This document shows, one piece after another, positions 1 to 6,583 of a stretch of 8,856 bases of DNA. The stretch's first letter is position 1, and every line of letters begins with the position of its first letter. The stretch spans positions 56,187 through 65,042 of the forward strand of contig NZ_KL585440.1 of assembly GCF_000721935.1 (NCBI RefSeq). Direction: 5' to 3'. The position numbers and the translations under genes were made by a program. The notes below the pieces were generated by a model that had not been told where the DNA came from, searched no databases, and saw nothing but the letters and a program-made list of their open reading frames with translations. The stretch is from Streptomyces sp. NRRL WC-3549 (lineage in GTDB: Bacteria > Actinomycetota > Actinomycetes > Streptomycetales > Streptomycetaceae).

Positions 1-202
1 GGGCCGGGCCCCCGGCCGCCGCGGTCAGCGCCCAGACCAGCAGCATCACCGCCAGGACCCCCGGGCCCCGCCGGCGCCCGCTCCGGAGACCGCACGGCGC
101 GGACGGCGCGCGCCGGCGTCCGCCCGCCCCCGCGCGCGCCGGGGGAGCTACGGAGGCGCCGCACCGGCCCCGGCCCGCCGTCACCTCGGGTGTTCGTCGC
201 AT
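1..202 (-). CDS. N-terminal part of a divergent putative secreted protein (partial)
   Basis: Read on the minus strand, the frame from an ATG at 202-200 stays open to the window edge (67 codons). It encodes an Arg/Gly/Ala-rich stretch, then RSGRRRGPG followed by a hydrophobic run VLAVMLLVWALTAAA and GGPA. That pattern (basic n-region, hydrophobic core, small residues) looks like a signal peptide, so the product is probably exported. No catalytic domain is in view. In Streptomyces the gene next to rpsB in this orientation is usually an M23-family peptidase near whiG; that identity comes from remembered gene order, not from residues seen here. The true start is uncertain: an ATG at 46-44 lies inside the hydrophobic core and is unlikely, but starts between 202 and about 90 are possible, and I see no convincing ribosome binding site for any of them. 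Confidence 0.5.
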   Translation of the reverse strand, partial: MRRTPEVTAGRGRCGASVAPPARAGAGGRRRAPSAPCGLRSGRRRGPGVLAVMLLVWALTAAAGGPA

Positions 203-309
203 GACGCAACGATGCCCTCGGTCGCGGCTCCCGTGGGGGTGACGGCCCGGATCTGTGGACGACCGAGCGGTTGTGGACATCGCCGTCACCCGGCACCCGG
301 CCGGTCCCG

Positions 310-315
310 TACACT
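310..315 (+). promoter_or_regulatory. Possible rpsB -10 element (TACACT)
   Basis: TACACT fits the actinomycete -10 pattern TAnnnT and lies in the right intergenic space for the rpsB-tsf transcript. The bases 17-18 bp upstream (TCACCC) are a poor -35. This is a weak call without a mapped transcription start. Confidence 0.35.
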
Positions 316-428
316 TCTTCTGGCGATCCGGGTCACCGGGTCGACTTCGCACGCCCCGCCACCTCCCTCTCAGCGGACGGTGGCCGCGCTCCTCGGTCCC
401 TCGTGGCACGGCGCGTAGGGGCGTCAGG

Positions 429-452
429 CGCGAGCGCAATCCTGCGCTCGCG
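429..452 (+). promoter_or_regulatory. Perfect hairpin in the rpsB leader
   Basis: CGCGAGCGCA at 429-438 and TGCGCTCGCG at 443-452 are exact reverse complements around the 4-nt loop ATCC, giving a 10-bp stem. It ends 28 nt before the rpsB ATG and 15 nt before the AAGGAG ribosome binding site at 468-473. No T-run follows, so it does not look like a simple terminator. A translational operator bound by S2, or an mRNA-stabilising structure, is more likely; either role is inference. Confidence 0.6.
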
Positions 453-480
453 ACAACCGAGCACCTCAAGGAGTACGGCC

Positions 481-1398
481 ATGGCCGTCGTCACGATGCG
501 GGAGCTGCTGGAAAGCGGCGTCCACTTCGGTCACCAGACCCGCCGTTGGAACCCGAAGATGAAGCGCTTCATCTTCACCGAGCGCAACGGCATCTACATC
601 ATCGACCTGCTCCAGTCGCTGTCGTACATCGACCGCGCCTACGAGTTCGTCAAGGAGACCGTCGCGCACGGCGGCTCCATCATGTTCGTGGGTACCAAGA
701 AGCAGGCCCAGGAGGCCATCGCCGAGCAGGCGACGCGGGTCGGCATGCCGTACGTCAACCAGCGTTGGCTCGGTGGCATGCTCACCAACTTCTCCACCGT
801 CTACAAGCGCCTTCAGCGTCTGAAGGAGCTCGAGCTCATCGACTTCGAGGACGTGGCCGCCTCCGGCCTCACCAAGAAGGAGCTCCTGGTCCTCTCCCGC
901 GAGAAGGCCAAGCTGGAGAAGACCCTCGGTGGTATCCGCGAGATGCAGAAGGTGCCGAGCGCCGTCTGGATCGTCGACACCAAGAAGGAGCACATCGCCG
1001 TCGGTGAGGCGCGCAAGCTCCACATCCCGGTCGTCGCGATCCTCGACACCAACTGCGACCCCGACGAGGTCGACTACAAGATTCCGGGCAACGACGACGC
1101 GATCCGCTCCGTCACCCTGCTCACCCGCGTGATCGCCGACGCCGTCGCCGAGGGCCTCATCGCCCGCTCCGGTGCCGCCACCGGCGACTCGAAGCCGGGC
1201 GAGAAGGCCGCCGGCGAGCCGCTCGCCGAGTGGGAGCGTGACCTGCTCGAGGGCGAGAAGAAGGACGACGCGGAGGTCCAGTCCTCCGTCGAGACCGAGA
1301 AGGACGCCGCCGCCGACGCCCAGCCGGCCGCCGTCGCCGCCGAACAGGCCGAGGCCCCCGCCGCCGAGGCTCCGGCCGCGGACGCCGAGCAGGCCTGA
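481..1398 (+). CDS. rpsB: 30S ribosomal protein S2
   Basis: The product is the small-subunit protein S2, which sits between head and body of the 30S particle and is needed for S1 binding and translation initiation in bacteria that have S1. The 305-residue protein opens with [19 protein letters not shown] and carries hallmark S2 segments: WNPKM (23-27), GTKKQA (71-76), [10 protein letters not shown] (94-103) and [10 protein letters not shown] (201-210). After about residue 230 a charged, Ala/Glu-rich tail (rich in AEAPAA-type repeats) extends the protein beyond the roughly 240 residues of E. coli S2; such tails are usual in actinobacteria and are probably disordered. The ATG at 481 is chosen because S2 homology begins exactly there and AAGGAG at 468-473 lies 7 nt upstream; the frame is open further upstream but has no family support. 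It is first in the cluster, with tsf 73 bp downstream. Confidence 0.97.
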   Translation: MAVVTMRELLESGVHFGHQTRRWNPKMKRFIFTERNGIYIIDLLQSLSYIDRAYEFVKETVAHGGSIMFVGTKKQAQEAIAEQATRVGMPYVNQRWLGGMLTNFSTVYKRLQRLKELELIDFEDVAASGLTKKELLVLSREKAKLEKTLGGIREMQKVPSAVWIVDTKKEHIAVGEARKLHIPVVAILDTNCDPDEVDYKIPGNDDAIRSVTLLTRVIADAVAEGLIARSGAATGDSKPGEKAAGEPLAEWERDLLEGEKKDDAEVQSSVETEKDAAADAQPAAVAAEQAEAPAAEAPAADAEQA

Positions 1399-1471
1399 CA
1401 CCCGTCACACAGGCACCGCCCCCGCCGTTGCCCCGTAGATCTTTCAGACTTCGAGAGAGAAACCCAGACTC

Positions 1472-2308
1472 ATGGCGAACTACACCGCCGCCGACGTCAA
1501 GAAGCTCCGTGAGCTCACCGGCGCCGGCATGATGGACTGCAAGAAGGCGCTCGACGAGGCCGACGGCAACGTCGACAAGGCCGTCGAGGCGCTCCGTATC
1601 AAGGGTCAGAAGGGCGTCGCCAAGCGCGAGGGCCGTTCCGCCGAGAACGGTGCCGTCGTCTCCCTGATCTCCGACGACAAGACCTCCGGCGTCCTGCTCG
1701 AGCTGAAGTGCGAGACGGACTTCGTCGCCAAGGGCGAGAAGTTCCAGGCCGTCGCCAACACGCTCGCCGCGCACGTCGCCGCGACCTCCCCGGCCGACCT
1801 GGAGACGCTGCTCGCCTCCGAGATCGAGGCCGGCAAGACCGTCCAGGCGTACGTGGACGAGGCCAACGCCAACCTCGGCGAGAAGATCGTCCTGGACCGC
1901 TTCGCGCAGTTCGACGGCGGTTTCGTGGCCGCGTACATGCACCGCACGATGCCCGACCTCCCGCCGCAGGTCGGCGTCCTTGTCCAGCTGGACAAGGAGA
2001 ACGCCGAGGTCGCCAAGGACGTCGCGCAGCACATCGCCGCCTTCGCCCCGAAGTACCTCAACCGCGACGAGGTCCCGGCCGAGACGGTCGAGAACGAGCG
2101 TCGCGTCGCCGAGGCCACCTCGCGTGAGGAGGGCAAGCCCGAGGCCGCCCTCCCGAAGATCGTCGAGGGTCGCGTCAACGGCTTCTTCAAGGAGGTCGTC
2201 GCTCTCGAGCAGGCCTTCGCGAAGGACAACAAGAAGTCGGTCCAGAAGGTTCTGGACGAGGCCGGCGTCAGCCTGACGCGCTTCGCGCGCATCAAGGTCG
2301 GCATCTGA
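1472..2308 (+). CDS. tsf: Translation elongation factor Ts (EF-Ts)
   Basis: EF-Ts is the cytoplasmic guanine nucleotide exchange factor that releases GDP from EF-Tu so it can reload with GTP and aminoacyl-tRNA. The 278-residue protein has the N-terminal UBA-like domain with the family signature [16 protein letters not shown] (residues 12-27) and the EF-Tu-contacting TDFVAKG motif at 82-88, followed by the core dimerisation subdomains. Length matches the family. The ATG at 1472 gives the standard start [10 protein letters not shown]. The ribosome binding site is poor: the only purine run, GAGAGAGA at 1453-1460, ends 11 nt before the ATG, so initiation may rely on coupling to rpsB or on local structure. 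It is almost certainly co-transcribed with rpsB, the usual pairing in bacteria. Confidence 0.97.
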   Translation: MANYTAADVKKLRELTGAGMMDCKKALDEADGNVDKAVEALRIKGQKGVAKREGRSAENGAVVSLISDDKTSGVLLELKCETDFVAKGEKFQAVANTLAAHVAATSPADLETLLASEIEAGKTVQAYVDEANANLGEKIVLDRFAQFDGGFVAAYMHRTMPDLPPQVGVLVQLDKENAEVAKDVAQHIAAFAPKYLNRDEVPAETVENERRVAEATSREEGKPEAALPKIVEGRVNGFFKEVVALEQAFAKDNKKSVQKVLDEAGVSLTRFARIKVGI

Positions 2309-2327
2309 GTCCGTCCGCGTACAACGG

Positions 2328-2345
2328 CAGACCCGGTAGGGTCTG
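2328..2345 (+). promoter_or_regulatory. Short hairpin or TAGGGT promoter element after tsf
   Basis: CAGACCC (2328-2334) and GGGTCTG (2339-2345) form a perfect 7-bp stem with loop GGTA, 20 nt after the tsf stop. The same bases contain TAGGGT (2337-2342), which matches the Streptomyces -10 pattern TAGRRT and could start a separate pyrH transcript near 2349. No good -35 lies 17-18 bp upstream, so the two readings cannot be separated from sequence alone. Confidence 0.4.
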
Positions 2346-2390
2346 GTGCAGTCGTCGGCCGCACCATGCCGGACGACCGCAGATCTGACG

Positions 2391-2440
2391 AGGAGGCCAT
2401 TGCCACGGAGGGACGACAGACCCACCGGCAATGGCCTTCT
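2391..2440 (+). terminator. Terminator-like hairpin between tsf and pyrH
   Basis: AGGAGGCCATTGCC (2391-2404) pairs with GGCAATGGCCTTCT (2427-2440), a 14-bp stem with one G-U pair and a 22-nt loop. It ends 25 nt before the pyrH ATG. The right arm and following bases are moderately T-rich (TTCTTCGTAT), as in weak actinomycete terminators. It could end the rpsB-tsf message or act as an attenuator that reduces read-through into pyrH. The large loop is unusual for a simple terminator. Confidence 0.6.
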
Positions 2441-2465
2441 TCGTATGTGCACGAGGAGATTTCCC

Positions 2466-3242
2466 ATGAACAACGGCGCGGACGCCACCCAGGGTGACCA
2501 CAAGCGCGACGACGGCAAGGTGCCCGGACGCTTCATGCTGAAGCTGTCCGGCGAGGCGTTCGCCGGTGGCGGAGGTCTGGGCGTCGACCCCGACGTCGTA
2601 CACGCCATCGCCCGCGAGATCGCCGCAGTCGTACGCGACGGTGCCCAGATCGCGATCGTCATCGGCGGAGGCAACTTCTTCCGCGGCGCCGAGCTCCAGC
2701 AGCGCGGCATGGACCGGGCGCGGTCCGACTACATGGGCATGCTCGGCACGGTCATGAACTGCCTGGCACTGCAGGACTTCCTGGAGAAGGAAGGCATCGA
2801 CTCACGCGTCCAGACCGCCATCACCATGGGGCAGGTCGCGGAGCCCTACATCCCGCTGCGTGCCGTGCGGCACCTGGAGAAGGGACGCGTCGTCATCTTC
2901 GGCGCCGGCATGGGGATGCCGTACTTCTCCACCGACACCACCGCCGCTCAGCGCGCCCTGGAGATCGACGCCGAGGCGCTGCTCATGGGCAAGAACGGGG
3001 TGGACGGGGTCTACGACTCCGACCCGCGCACCAACCCGGACGCGGTGAAGTTCGACGCGCTGGAGTACGGCGAGGTGATCGCCCGCGACCTCAAGGTCGC
3101 CGACGCCACCGCCATCACCCTCTGCCGTGACAACGAACTGCCGATCCTCGTCTTCGAGCTGACCACGGAGGGCAATATCGCCCGGGCGGTCAAGGGTGAG
3201 AAGATCGGCACGCTGGTGAGCGACGAGAGCACCCGGGCCTGA
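2466..3242 (+). CDS. pyrH: UMP kinase (uridylate kinase)
   Basis: PyrH phosphorylates UMP to UDP with ATP, a step required for all pyrimidine nucleotides; the bacterial enzyme is a homohexamer of the amino acid kinase fold, usually activated by GTP and inhibited by UTP. The 258-residue product shows KLSGEAF (26-32, phosphate-binding loop), GGGNFFRG (67-74), [11 protein letters not shown] (88-98, UMP-binding region), [13 protein letters not shown] (146-158) and [13 protein letters not shown] (176-188, nucleotide-binding). About 20 polar N-terminal residues precede the fold. The ATG at 2466 is favoured because GAGGAG at 2453-2458 lies 7 nt upstream; the frame is open to 2346, but that extension overlaps the terminator-like hairpin and shows no family sequence. 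It sits between tsf and frr, the common bacterial order. Confidence 0.96.
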   Translation: MNNGADATQGDHKRDDGKVPGRFMLKLSGEAFAGGGGLGVDPDVVHAIAREIAAVVRDGAQIAIVIGGGNFFRGAELQQRGMDRARSDYMGMLGTVMNCLALQDFLEKEGIDSRVQTAITMGQVAEPYIPLRAVRHLEKGRVVIFGAGMGMPYFSTDTTAAQRALEIDAEALLMGKNGVDGVYDSDPRTNPDAVKFDALEYGEVIARDLKVADATAITLCRDNELPILVFELTTEGNIARAVKGEKIGTLVSDESTRA

Positions 3243-3312
3243 CGGCCCACAGGATGGACAACGGCCTGCCGGTCGGACACCGTGCAGGTGAGGACGCGAC
3301 GCAGGATCCGCA

Positions 3313-3333
3313 GGGCCCGACGATGCCGGGCCC
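3313..3333 (+). promoter_or_regulatory. GC hairpin between pyrH and frr
   Basis: GGGCCCG (3313-3319) and CGGGCCC (3327-3333) are exact complements around a 7-nt loop, in the 115-bp gap between pyrH and frr. No T-run follows. It may modestly attenuate transcription or protect the message. Such short GC stems arise easily at this base composition, so significance is uncertain. Confidence 0.35.
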
Positions 3334-3357
3334 ACCCAAGACACGCAGGAGCACGTG

Positions 3358-3915
3358 GTGATCGAAGAAATCCTCCTCGAGGCCGAGGAGAAGATGGAGA
3401 AGGCCGTCGTCGTCGCCAAAGAGGACTTTGCCGCGATCCGTACCGGCCGTGCGCACCCGGCGATGTTCAACAAGATCGTCGCCGACTACTACGGCGCGCT
3501 GACCCCGATCAACCAGCTGGCCTCGTTCTCGGTCCCCGAGCCGCGGATGGCGGTGGTGACCCCGTTCGACAAGACCGCTCTGCGCAACATCGAGCAGGCG
3601 ATCCGCGACTCCGACCTCGGCGTCAACCCGAGCAACGACGGCAACATCATCCGCGTGAGCTTCCCGGAGCTCACGCAGGACCGCCGCAAGGAGTTCATCA
3701 AGGTCGCCAAGAACAAGGCCGAGGACTCCAAGATCTCGATCCGCTCCGTCCGCCGCAAGGCCAAGGAGTCGCTGGACAAGCTCGTCAAGGACAAGGAGTC
3801 CGGGGAGGACGAGGTCCGCCGTGCGGAGAAGGAGCTCGACGACACCACCGCCAAGTACGTCGCCCAGGTGGACGAGCTGCTGAAGCACAAGGAAGCCGAG
3901 CTGCTCGAAGTCTGA
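3358..3915 (+). CDS. frr: Ribosome recycling factor
   Basis: RRF works with EF-G after peptide release to split the post-termination 70S complex so subunits and mRNA can be reused; it is essential in bacteria. The 185-residue product has the standard length and features: an N-terminal helix ([16 protein letters not shown]), RTGRA at 28-32, the small second domain around residues 35-105, and RSVRRKAK (129-136) containing the Arg equivalent to E. coli Arg132. The C-terminal helix ends in ELLEV. Two GTG codons stand in tandem (3355 and 3358). I chose 3358 because it gives the usual MIEE start and sits 6 nt after AGGAG (3347-3351); from 3355 the spacing would be only 3 nt. The stop codon overlaps the cdsA start. 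Confidence 0.96.
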   Translation: MIEEILLEAEEKMEKAVVVAKEDFAAIRTGRAHPAMFNKIVADYYGALTPINQLASFSVPEPRMAVVTPFDKTALRNIEQAIRDSDLGVNPSNDGNIIRVSFPELTQDRRKEFIKVAKNKAEDSKISIRSVRRKAKESLDKLVKDKESGEDEVRRAEKELDDTTAKYVAQVDELLKHKEAELLEV

Positions 3916-5003
3916 TGAACGACTCCTCCTGGGGCGCCCCGCAGGGAGCCGGATACCGGGGCGCGCCCGAGATGGGGGCCGCCCCGGCGGGTCCCGCCCA
4001 CGATGTGCACGGCGCCCAGCAGACTCGGCCCATGCCCATCGTGCCGGACCTTCCCGACGAAGGTAGAGACACCGACGACCTCGACGGCAGGAACGGGGAC
4101 GCCACGCACGTCGGCGGCCCCCTGTTCCGTGACGAGAAGCCGCAGGAGCCCATGTCCCCCCCGTCGCCACCACCCCCGCCGCAGAAGAAACGCGCGGGGC
4201 GTGACCTGCGCGCCGCCATAGGGGTCGGCGTGGGGCTCGGCGCCGTCGTCATCGGCTCGCTCTTCGTGGTGAAGGCCGTCTTCGTCGGCGTGGTCGTGGT
4301 GGCGGTGGTGGTCGGGCTCTGGGAGCTGACCTCCCGCCTCAAGGAGCGCAAGGGCATCGACGCCCCCCTCGTCCCGCTCGCGGTCGGCGGCGCCGCCATG
4401 GTGGTCGCCGGCTACGTGCGGGGTGCGGAGGGCGCCTGGATCGCCATGGCGCTCACCGCCCTCGCGGTGCTCGTGTGGCGGATGGCACAGCCGCCCGAGA
4501 ACTACCTCAGGGACGTCACGGCAGGCGTCTTCGCGGTGTTCTACGTGCCGTTCCTCGCCACGTTCGTCTCCATGATGCTGACGGCGGACGACGGTGCCTG
4601 GCGGGTGCTGACCTTCCTGCTGCTCACCGTGGTCAGTGACACCGGTGCCTACGCGGTGGGCTGGCGCTTCGGCAGGCACAAGCTCGCCCCCCGCATCAGC
4701 CCCGGCAAGACCCGCGAGGGGCTCTTCGGGGCGGTCACCTTCGCGATGGTGGCCGGTGCGCTGTGCATGCAGTTCCTGATCGACGGCGGCAGCTGGTGGC
4801 AGGGGCTGCTGATGGGGCTCGCGGTGGCGGCCAGCGCCACCCTCGGAGACCTCGGCGAGTCCATGATCAAGCGTGACCTCGGGATCAAGGACATGGGCAC
4901 CCTGCTGCCCGGCCACGGCGGCATCATGGACCGGCTCGACTCACTGCTGCCGACCGCGCCGATCGTCTGGCTGCTGCTGGTGGTGTTCGTCGGAGCCGGC
5001 TGA
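3915..5003 (+). CDS. cdsA: Phosphatidate cytidylyltransferase (CDP-diacylglycerol synthase)
   Basis: CdsA converts phosphatidic acid and CTP to CDP-diacylglycerol in the cytoplasmic membrane, the precursor of phosphatidylglycerol, cardiolipin, phosphatidylinositol and phosphatidylethanolamine. The 362-residue product has a hydrophilic N-terminus of about 97 residues ending in a proline run and the basic segment QKKRAGRDLR, then about eight or nine hydrophobic segments from residue 99 on. The C-terminal part carries SDTGAYAVGWRFGRHKLAP (241-259), SPGKTREG (262-269), and the family signature from SMIKRDLGIKD (316-326) to GHGGIMDRLDS (333-343), with the metal-binding acidic residues. The ATG at 3915 shares its A with the frr TGA, implying translational coupling; the frame is open upstream inside frr, but that part is a shadow. 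No strong ribosome binding site precedes the ATG. The hairpin at 5027-5061 follows. Confidence 0.95.
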   Translation: MNDSSWGAPQGAGYRGAPEMGAAPAGPAHDVHGAQQTRPMPIVPDLPDEGRDTDDLDGRNGDATHVGGPLFRDEKPQEPMSPPSPPPPPQKKRAGRDLRAAIGVGVGLGAVVIGSLFVVKAVFVGVVVVAVVVGLWELTSRLKERKGIDAPLVPLAVGGAAMVVAGYVRGAEGAWIAMALTALAVLVWRMAQPPENYLRDVTAGVFAVFYVPFLATFVSMMLTADDGAWRVLTFLLLTVVSDTGAYAVGWRFGRHKLAPRISPGKTREGLFGAVTFAMVAGALCMQFLIDGGSWWQGLLMGLAVAASATLGDLGESMIKRDLGIKDMGTLLPGHGGIMDRLDSLLPTAPIVWLLLVVFVGAG

Positions 5004-5026
5004 ACCGCCGCTCCAACCGGACCGTA

Positions 5027-5061
5027 CGAGGGCCTCCCGCTCCTGGAGCGGGGGGCCCTCG
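5027..5061 (+). terminator. Strong terminator hairpin after cdsA
   Basis: The bases 5027-5042 pair with 5046-5061 over 16 positions with a single G-U pair and a 3-nt loop (CTG). The stem begins CGAGGGCC and ends GGCCCTCG, 24 nt after the cdsA stop. No T-run follows, which is normal for Streptomyces hairpin terminators. It probably ends the pyrH-frr-cdsA transcript. Confidence 0.75.
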
Positions 5062-5210
5062 CGGCGTGTGCGGAGACCGCGCCCGCCCGGGGCCCGGGGC
5101 CGTCGGCCCGGCCCCGGCCGGTCCCAGCGGCACCGCGCCGGCCGGGCCCCGAGGCGCCGAGCCGTCGGCGGCCCGGAGTACCGCGGCGTGTCTGCGACAC
5201 TGGAGGAACC

Positions 5211-6317
5211 ATGCCTAAGCCCGGAGAACTCACTTTCGTCGCGCCCCGCGGAGCCAAGAGGCCCCCGCGGCACCTCGCCGACCTCACGCCCGACGAGCGC
5301 AAGGAGGCCGTCGCCGCGATCGGCGAGAAGCCGTTCCGCGCCAAGCAGCTGTCGCAGCACTACTTCGCGCGGTACGCGCACGACCCGGCCGAGTGGACCA
5401 ACATCCCCGCCGGATCACGGGACAAGCTCGCCGAGGCGATGTTCCCCGACCTGATGTCCGTGGTGCGTCACATCAGCTGTGACGACGACACCACCCGCAA
5501 GACCCTGTGGAAGCTGCACGACGGGACCCTCGTCGAGTCCGTCCTGATGCGGTACCCGGACCGGGTGACCATGTGCATCTCGTCCCAGGCCGGCTGCGGG
5601 ATGAACTGCCCGTTCTGCGCGACCGGCCAGGCGGGTCTCGACCGCAACCTGTCCACCGCCGAGATCGTCCACCAGATCGTGGACGGCATGCGCGCCCTGC
5701 GCGACGGCGAGGTCCCGGGCGGCCCCGCCCGGCTGTCCAACATCGTCTTCATGGGCATGGGTGAGCCGCTGGCCAACTACAAGCGGGTCGTCGGGGCGAT
5801 CCGCAGGCTGACGGACCCGGAGCCGGACGGGCTCGGGCTCTCGCAGCGCGGCATCACCGTCTCCACGGTGGGTCTGGTCCCGGCCATGCTGCGCTTCGCC
5901 GACGAGGGGTTCAAGTGCCGCCTCGCGGTCTCGCTGCACGCCCCCGACGACGAGTTGCGCGACACCCTCGTCCCCGTGAACACGCGCTGGAAGGTCCGGG
6001 AGGTCCTGGACGCGGCATGGGAGTACGCCGAGAAGTCCGGCCGCCGGATCTCCATCGAGTACGCGCTGATCCGTGACATCAACGACCAGGCATGGCGGGG
6101 CGACCGGCTGGGCCGGTTGCTCAAGGGCAAGCGGGTGCACGTCAACCTCATCCCGCTGAACCCGACGCCCGGCTCCAAGTGGACCGCCTCGCGGCCCGAG
6201 GACGAGAAGGCGTTCGTGGAGGCCATCGCGGCCCACGGCGTGCCGGTGACCGTCCGGGACACCCGCGGCCAGGAGATCGACGGGGCCTGCGGGCAGCTGG
6301 CGGCCGCCGAGCGCTGA
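5211..6317 (+). CDS. rlmN: Dual-specificity 23S rRNA (A2503-C2)/tRNA (A37-C2) methyltransferase
   Basis: RlmN is a radical SAM enzyme that methylates C2 of A2503 at the ribosomal peptidyl transferase centre and C2 of A37 in some tRNAs, improving translational fidelity. The 368-residue protein has the 4Fe-4S cluster motif CGMNCPFC (Cys129, Cys133, Cys136), the upstream conserved Cys122 in CISSQAGC, the segment [10 protein letters not shown], a [10 protein letters not shown] motif, and [15 protein letters not shown] with Cys360, the equivalent of the E. coli methyl-carrying Cys355. All expected catalytic cysteines are present. It lacks the changes I associate with Cfr resistance proteins and matches the housekeeping branch. 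The ATG at 5211 has GGAGG at 5202-5206 and gives a normal N-terminus. The small inverted repeat GTGTC-TGC-GACAC (5188-5200) sits just before the ribosome binding site. The gene is probably transcribed alone, being bounded by the cdsA terminator and the riboswitch region. Confidence 0.95.
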   Translation: MPKPGELTFVAPRGAKRPPRHLADLTPDERKEAVAAIGEKPFRAKQLSQHYFARYAHDPAEWTNIPAGSRDKLAEAMFPDLMSVVRHISCDDDTTRKTLWKLHDGTLVESVLMRYPDRVTMCISSQAGCGMNCPFCATGQAGLDRNLSTAEIVHQIVDGMRALRDGEVPGGPARLSNIVFMGMGEPLANYKRVVGAIRRLTDPEPDGLGLSQRGITVSTVGLVPAMLRFADEGFKCRLAVSLHAPDDELRDTLVPVNTRWKVREVLDAAWEYAEKSGRRISIEYALIRDINDQAWRGDRLGRLLKGKRVHVNLIPLNPTPGSKWTASRPEDEKAFVEAIAAHGVPVTVRDTRGQEIDGACGQLAAAER

Positions 6318-6371
6318 GAAGGGCGGGCCGGGGCGAATCGATCCGGCCAACGAGGCGATTTCCGACCGGTG

Positions 6372-6377
6372 TAGCCT
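6372..6377 (+). promoter_or_regulatory. Possible -10 element (TAGCCT) of the thiBP transcript
   Basis: TAGCCT fits TAnnnT and would place the transcription start near 6384-6388, about 15 nt before the 5' strand of riboswitch helix P1. A promoter must lie in this short space if the riboswitch controls thiBP. The -35 region 17-18 bp upstream (CAACGA/AACGAG) is not recognisable. Confidence 0.4.
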
Positions 6378-6399
6378 GGCCGGGACATCAACTTCATAT

Positions 6400-6501
6400 T
6401 CCGACAGGGGAGCGCCACAGCGCTGAGAGTGCGGCACCGAGGACCGGTCGTCCGCAGACCCTCTGAACCTCGCCCGGGTCATTCCGGGTAGGAAGTTCGG
6501 A
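6400..6501 (+). ncRNA. TPP (thiamine pyrophosphate) riboswitch, THI element
   Basis: The conserved TPP-aptamer blocks appear in order: GGGGAGC (6407-6413), CTGAGAG (6423-6429) for the pyrimidine-binding arm, CAGACCCTCTGAACCT (6455-6470), then GGGTCATTCCGGGTAGGAAG (6476-6495) for the pyrophosphate-binding arm. TCCGA (6400-6404) and TCGGA (6497-6501) close helix P1. TPP binding should stabilise P1 and lower expression of the downstream genes, the usual outcome for this class. Position directly before thiB fits feedback control of thiamine uptake. Confidence 0.93.
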
Positions 6502-6520
6502 CCTTACTCAAGCTGTTGCG

Positions 6521-6547
6521 CCCTGCCCGCTCCCGGAGCGGGCAGGG
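6521..6547 (+). terminator. Terminator-like hairpin of the riboswitch expression platform
   Basis: CCCTGCCCGCTC (6521-6532) and GAGCGGGCAGGG (6536-6547) form a perfect 12-bp stem with a 3-nt loop, 19 nt after the aptamer. A pyrimidine-rich stretch (GTCTCTTCCT) follows but not a true T-run. It may stop transcription when TPP is bound. I do not see a clear antiterminator that would compete with this stem, so it might also be constitutive or serve as a spacer. Confidence 0.55.
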
Positions 6548-6554
6548 CCGCGTC

Positions 6555-6578
6555 TCTTCCTGGTCACCCCCAGGAGGA
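6555..6578 (+). promoter_or_regulatory. Possible hairpin covering the thiB ribosome binding site
   Basis: TCTTCCTGG (6555-6563) can pair with CCAGGAGGA (6570-6578) over 9 bp with one U-G pair and a 6-nt loop. The right arm contains AGGAGG (6572-6577), the thiB ribosome binding site 6 nt before the ATG. The left arm CTTCCT (6556-6561) is also complementary to AGGAAG (6490-6495) in the 3' part of the aptamer, so the two pairings exclude each other. Confidence 0.5.
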
Positions 6579-6583
6579 ATCAC

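Larger units (their letters stand above)
203..480 (+). promoter_or_regulatory. Intergenic region and leader of rpsB
   Basis: This 278-bp stretch separates the divergent minus-strand gene from rpsB and has no convincing gene: the frame open from 271 runs into rpsB but lacks S2-like sequence before residue 71. It holds two TGTGGAC repeats, a possible -10 element at 310-315, a loose inverted repeat (GCCACC and GGTGGC around 358-385), and a perfect hairpin at 429-452 before the ribosome binding site. If transcription begins near 320, the rpsB message has a leader of about 160 nt, long enough for autoregulation, as known for S2 operons in other bacteria. Confidence 0.6.

Noticed and set aside
328..345. 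Short tandem-like repeat CCGGGTCACCGGGTCG upstream of rpsB
   Set aside because: Only a brief GC-rich repeat with no second copy or known motif; expected by chance at this composition.
271..480. N-terminal extension of rpsB from 271
   Set aside because: S2 homology and a good ribosome binding site both point to 481; the extra 70 residues would cover the leader hairpin and match nothing in S2.
2346..2465. N-terminal extension of pyrH from 2346
   Set aside because: It would run through the terminator-like hairpin and lacks UMP kinase sequence; GAGGAG before 2466 decides the start.
1157..2710. Long minus-strand open frame (517 codons) opposite rpsB, tsf and pyrH
   Set aside because: It lies antisense to clear family members, its composition is the Leu/Val/Gly/Arg/Asp pattern of a shadow frame in GC-rich DNA, and it shows no recognisable domain.
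3489..4916. Long minus-strand open frame (475 codons) opposite frr and cdsA
   Set aside because: A His/Gly/Glu/Arg-rich shadow of two well-supported plus-strand genes, with no domain of its own.
6326..6348. Possible terminator after rlmN (GGCCGG and CCGGCC, 11-nt loop)
   Set aside because: The stem is only 6 bp with a large loop and no T-run; too weak to call at this base composition.
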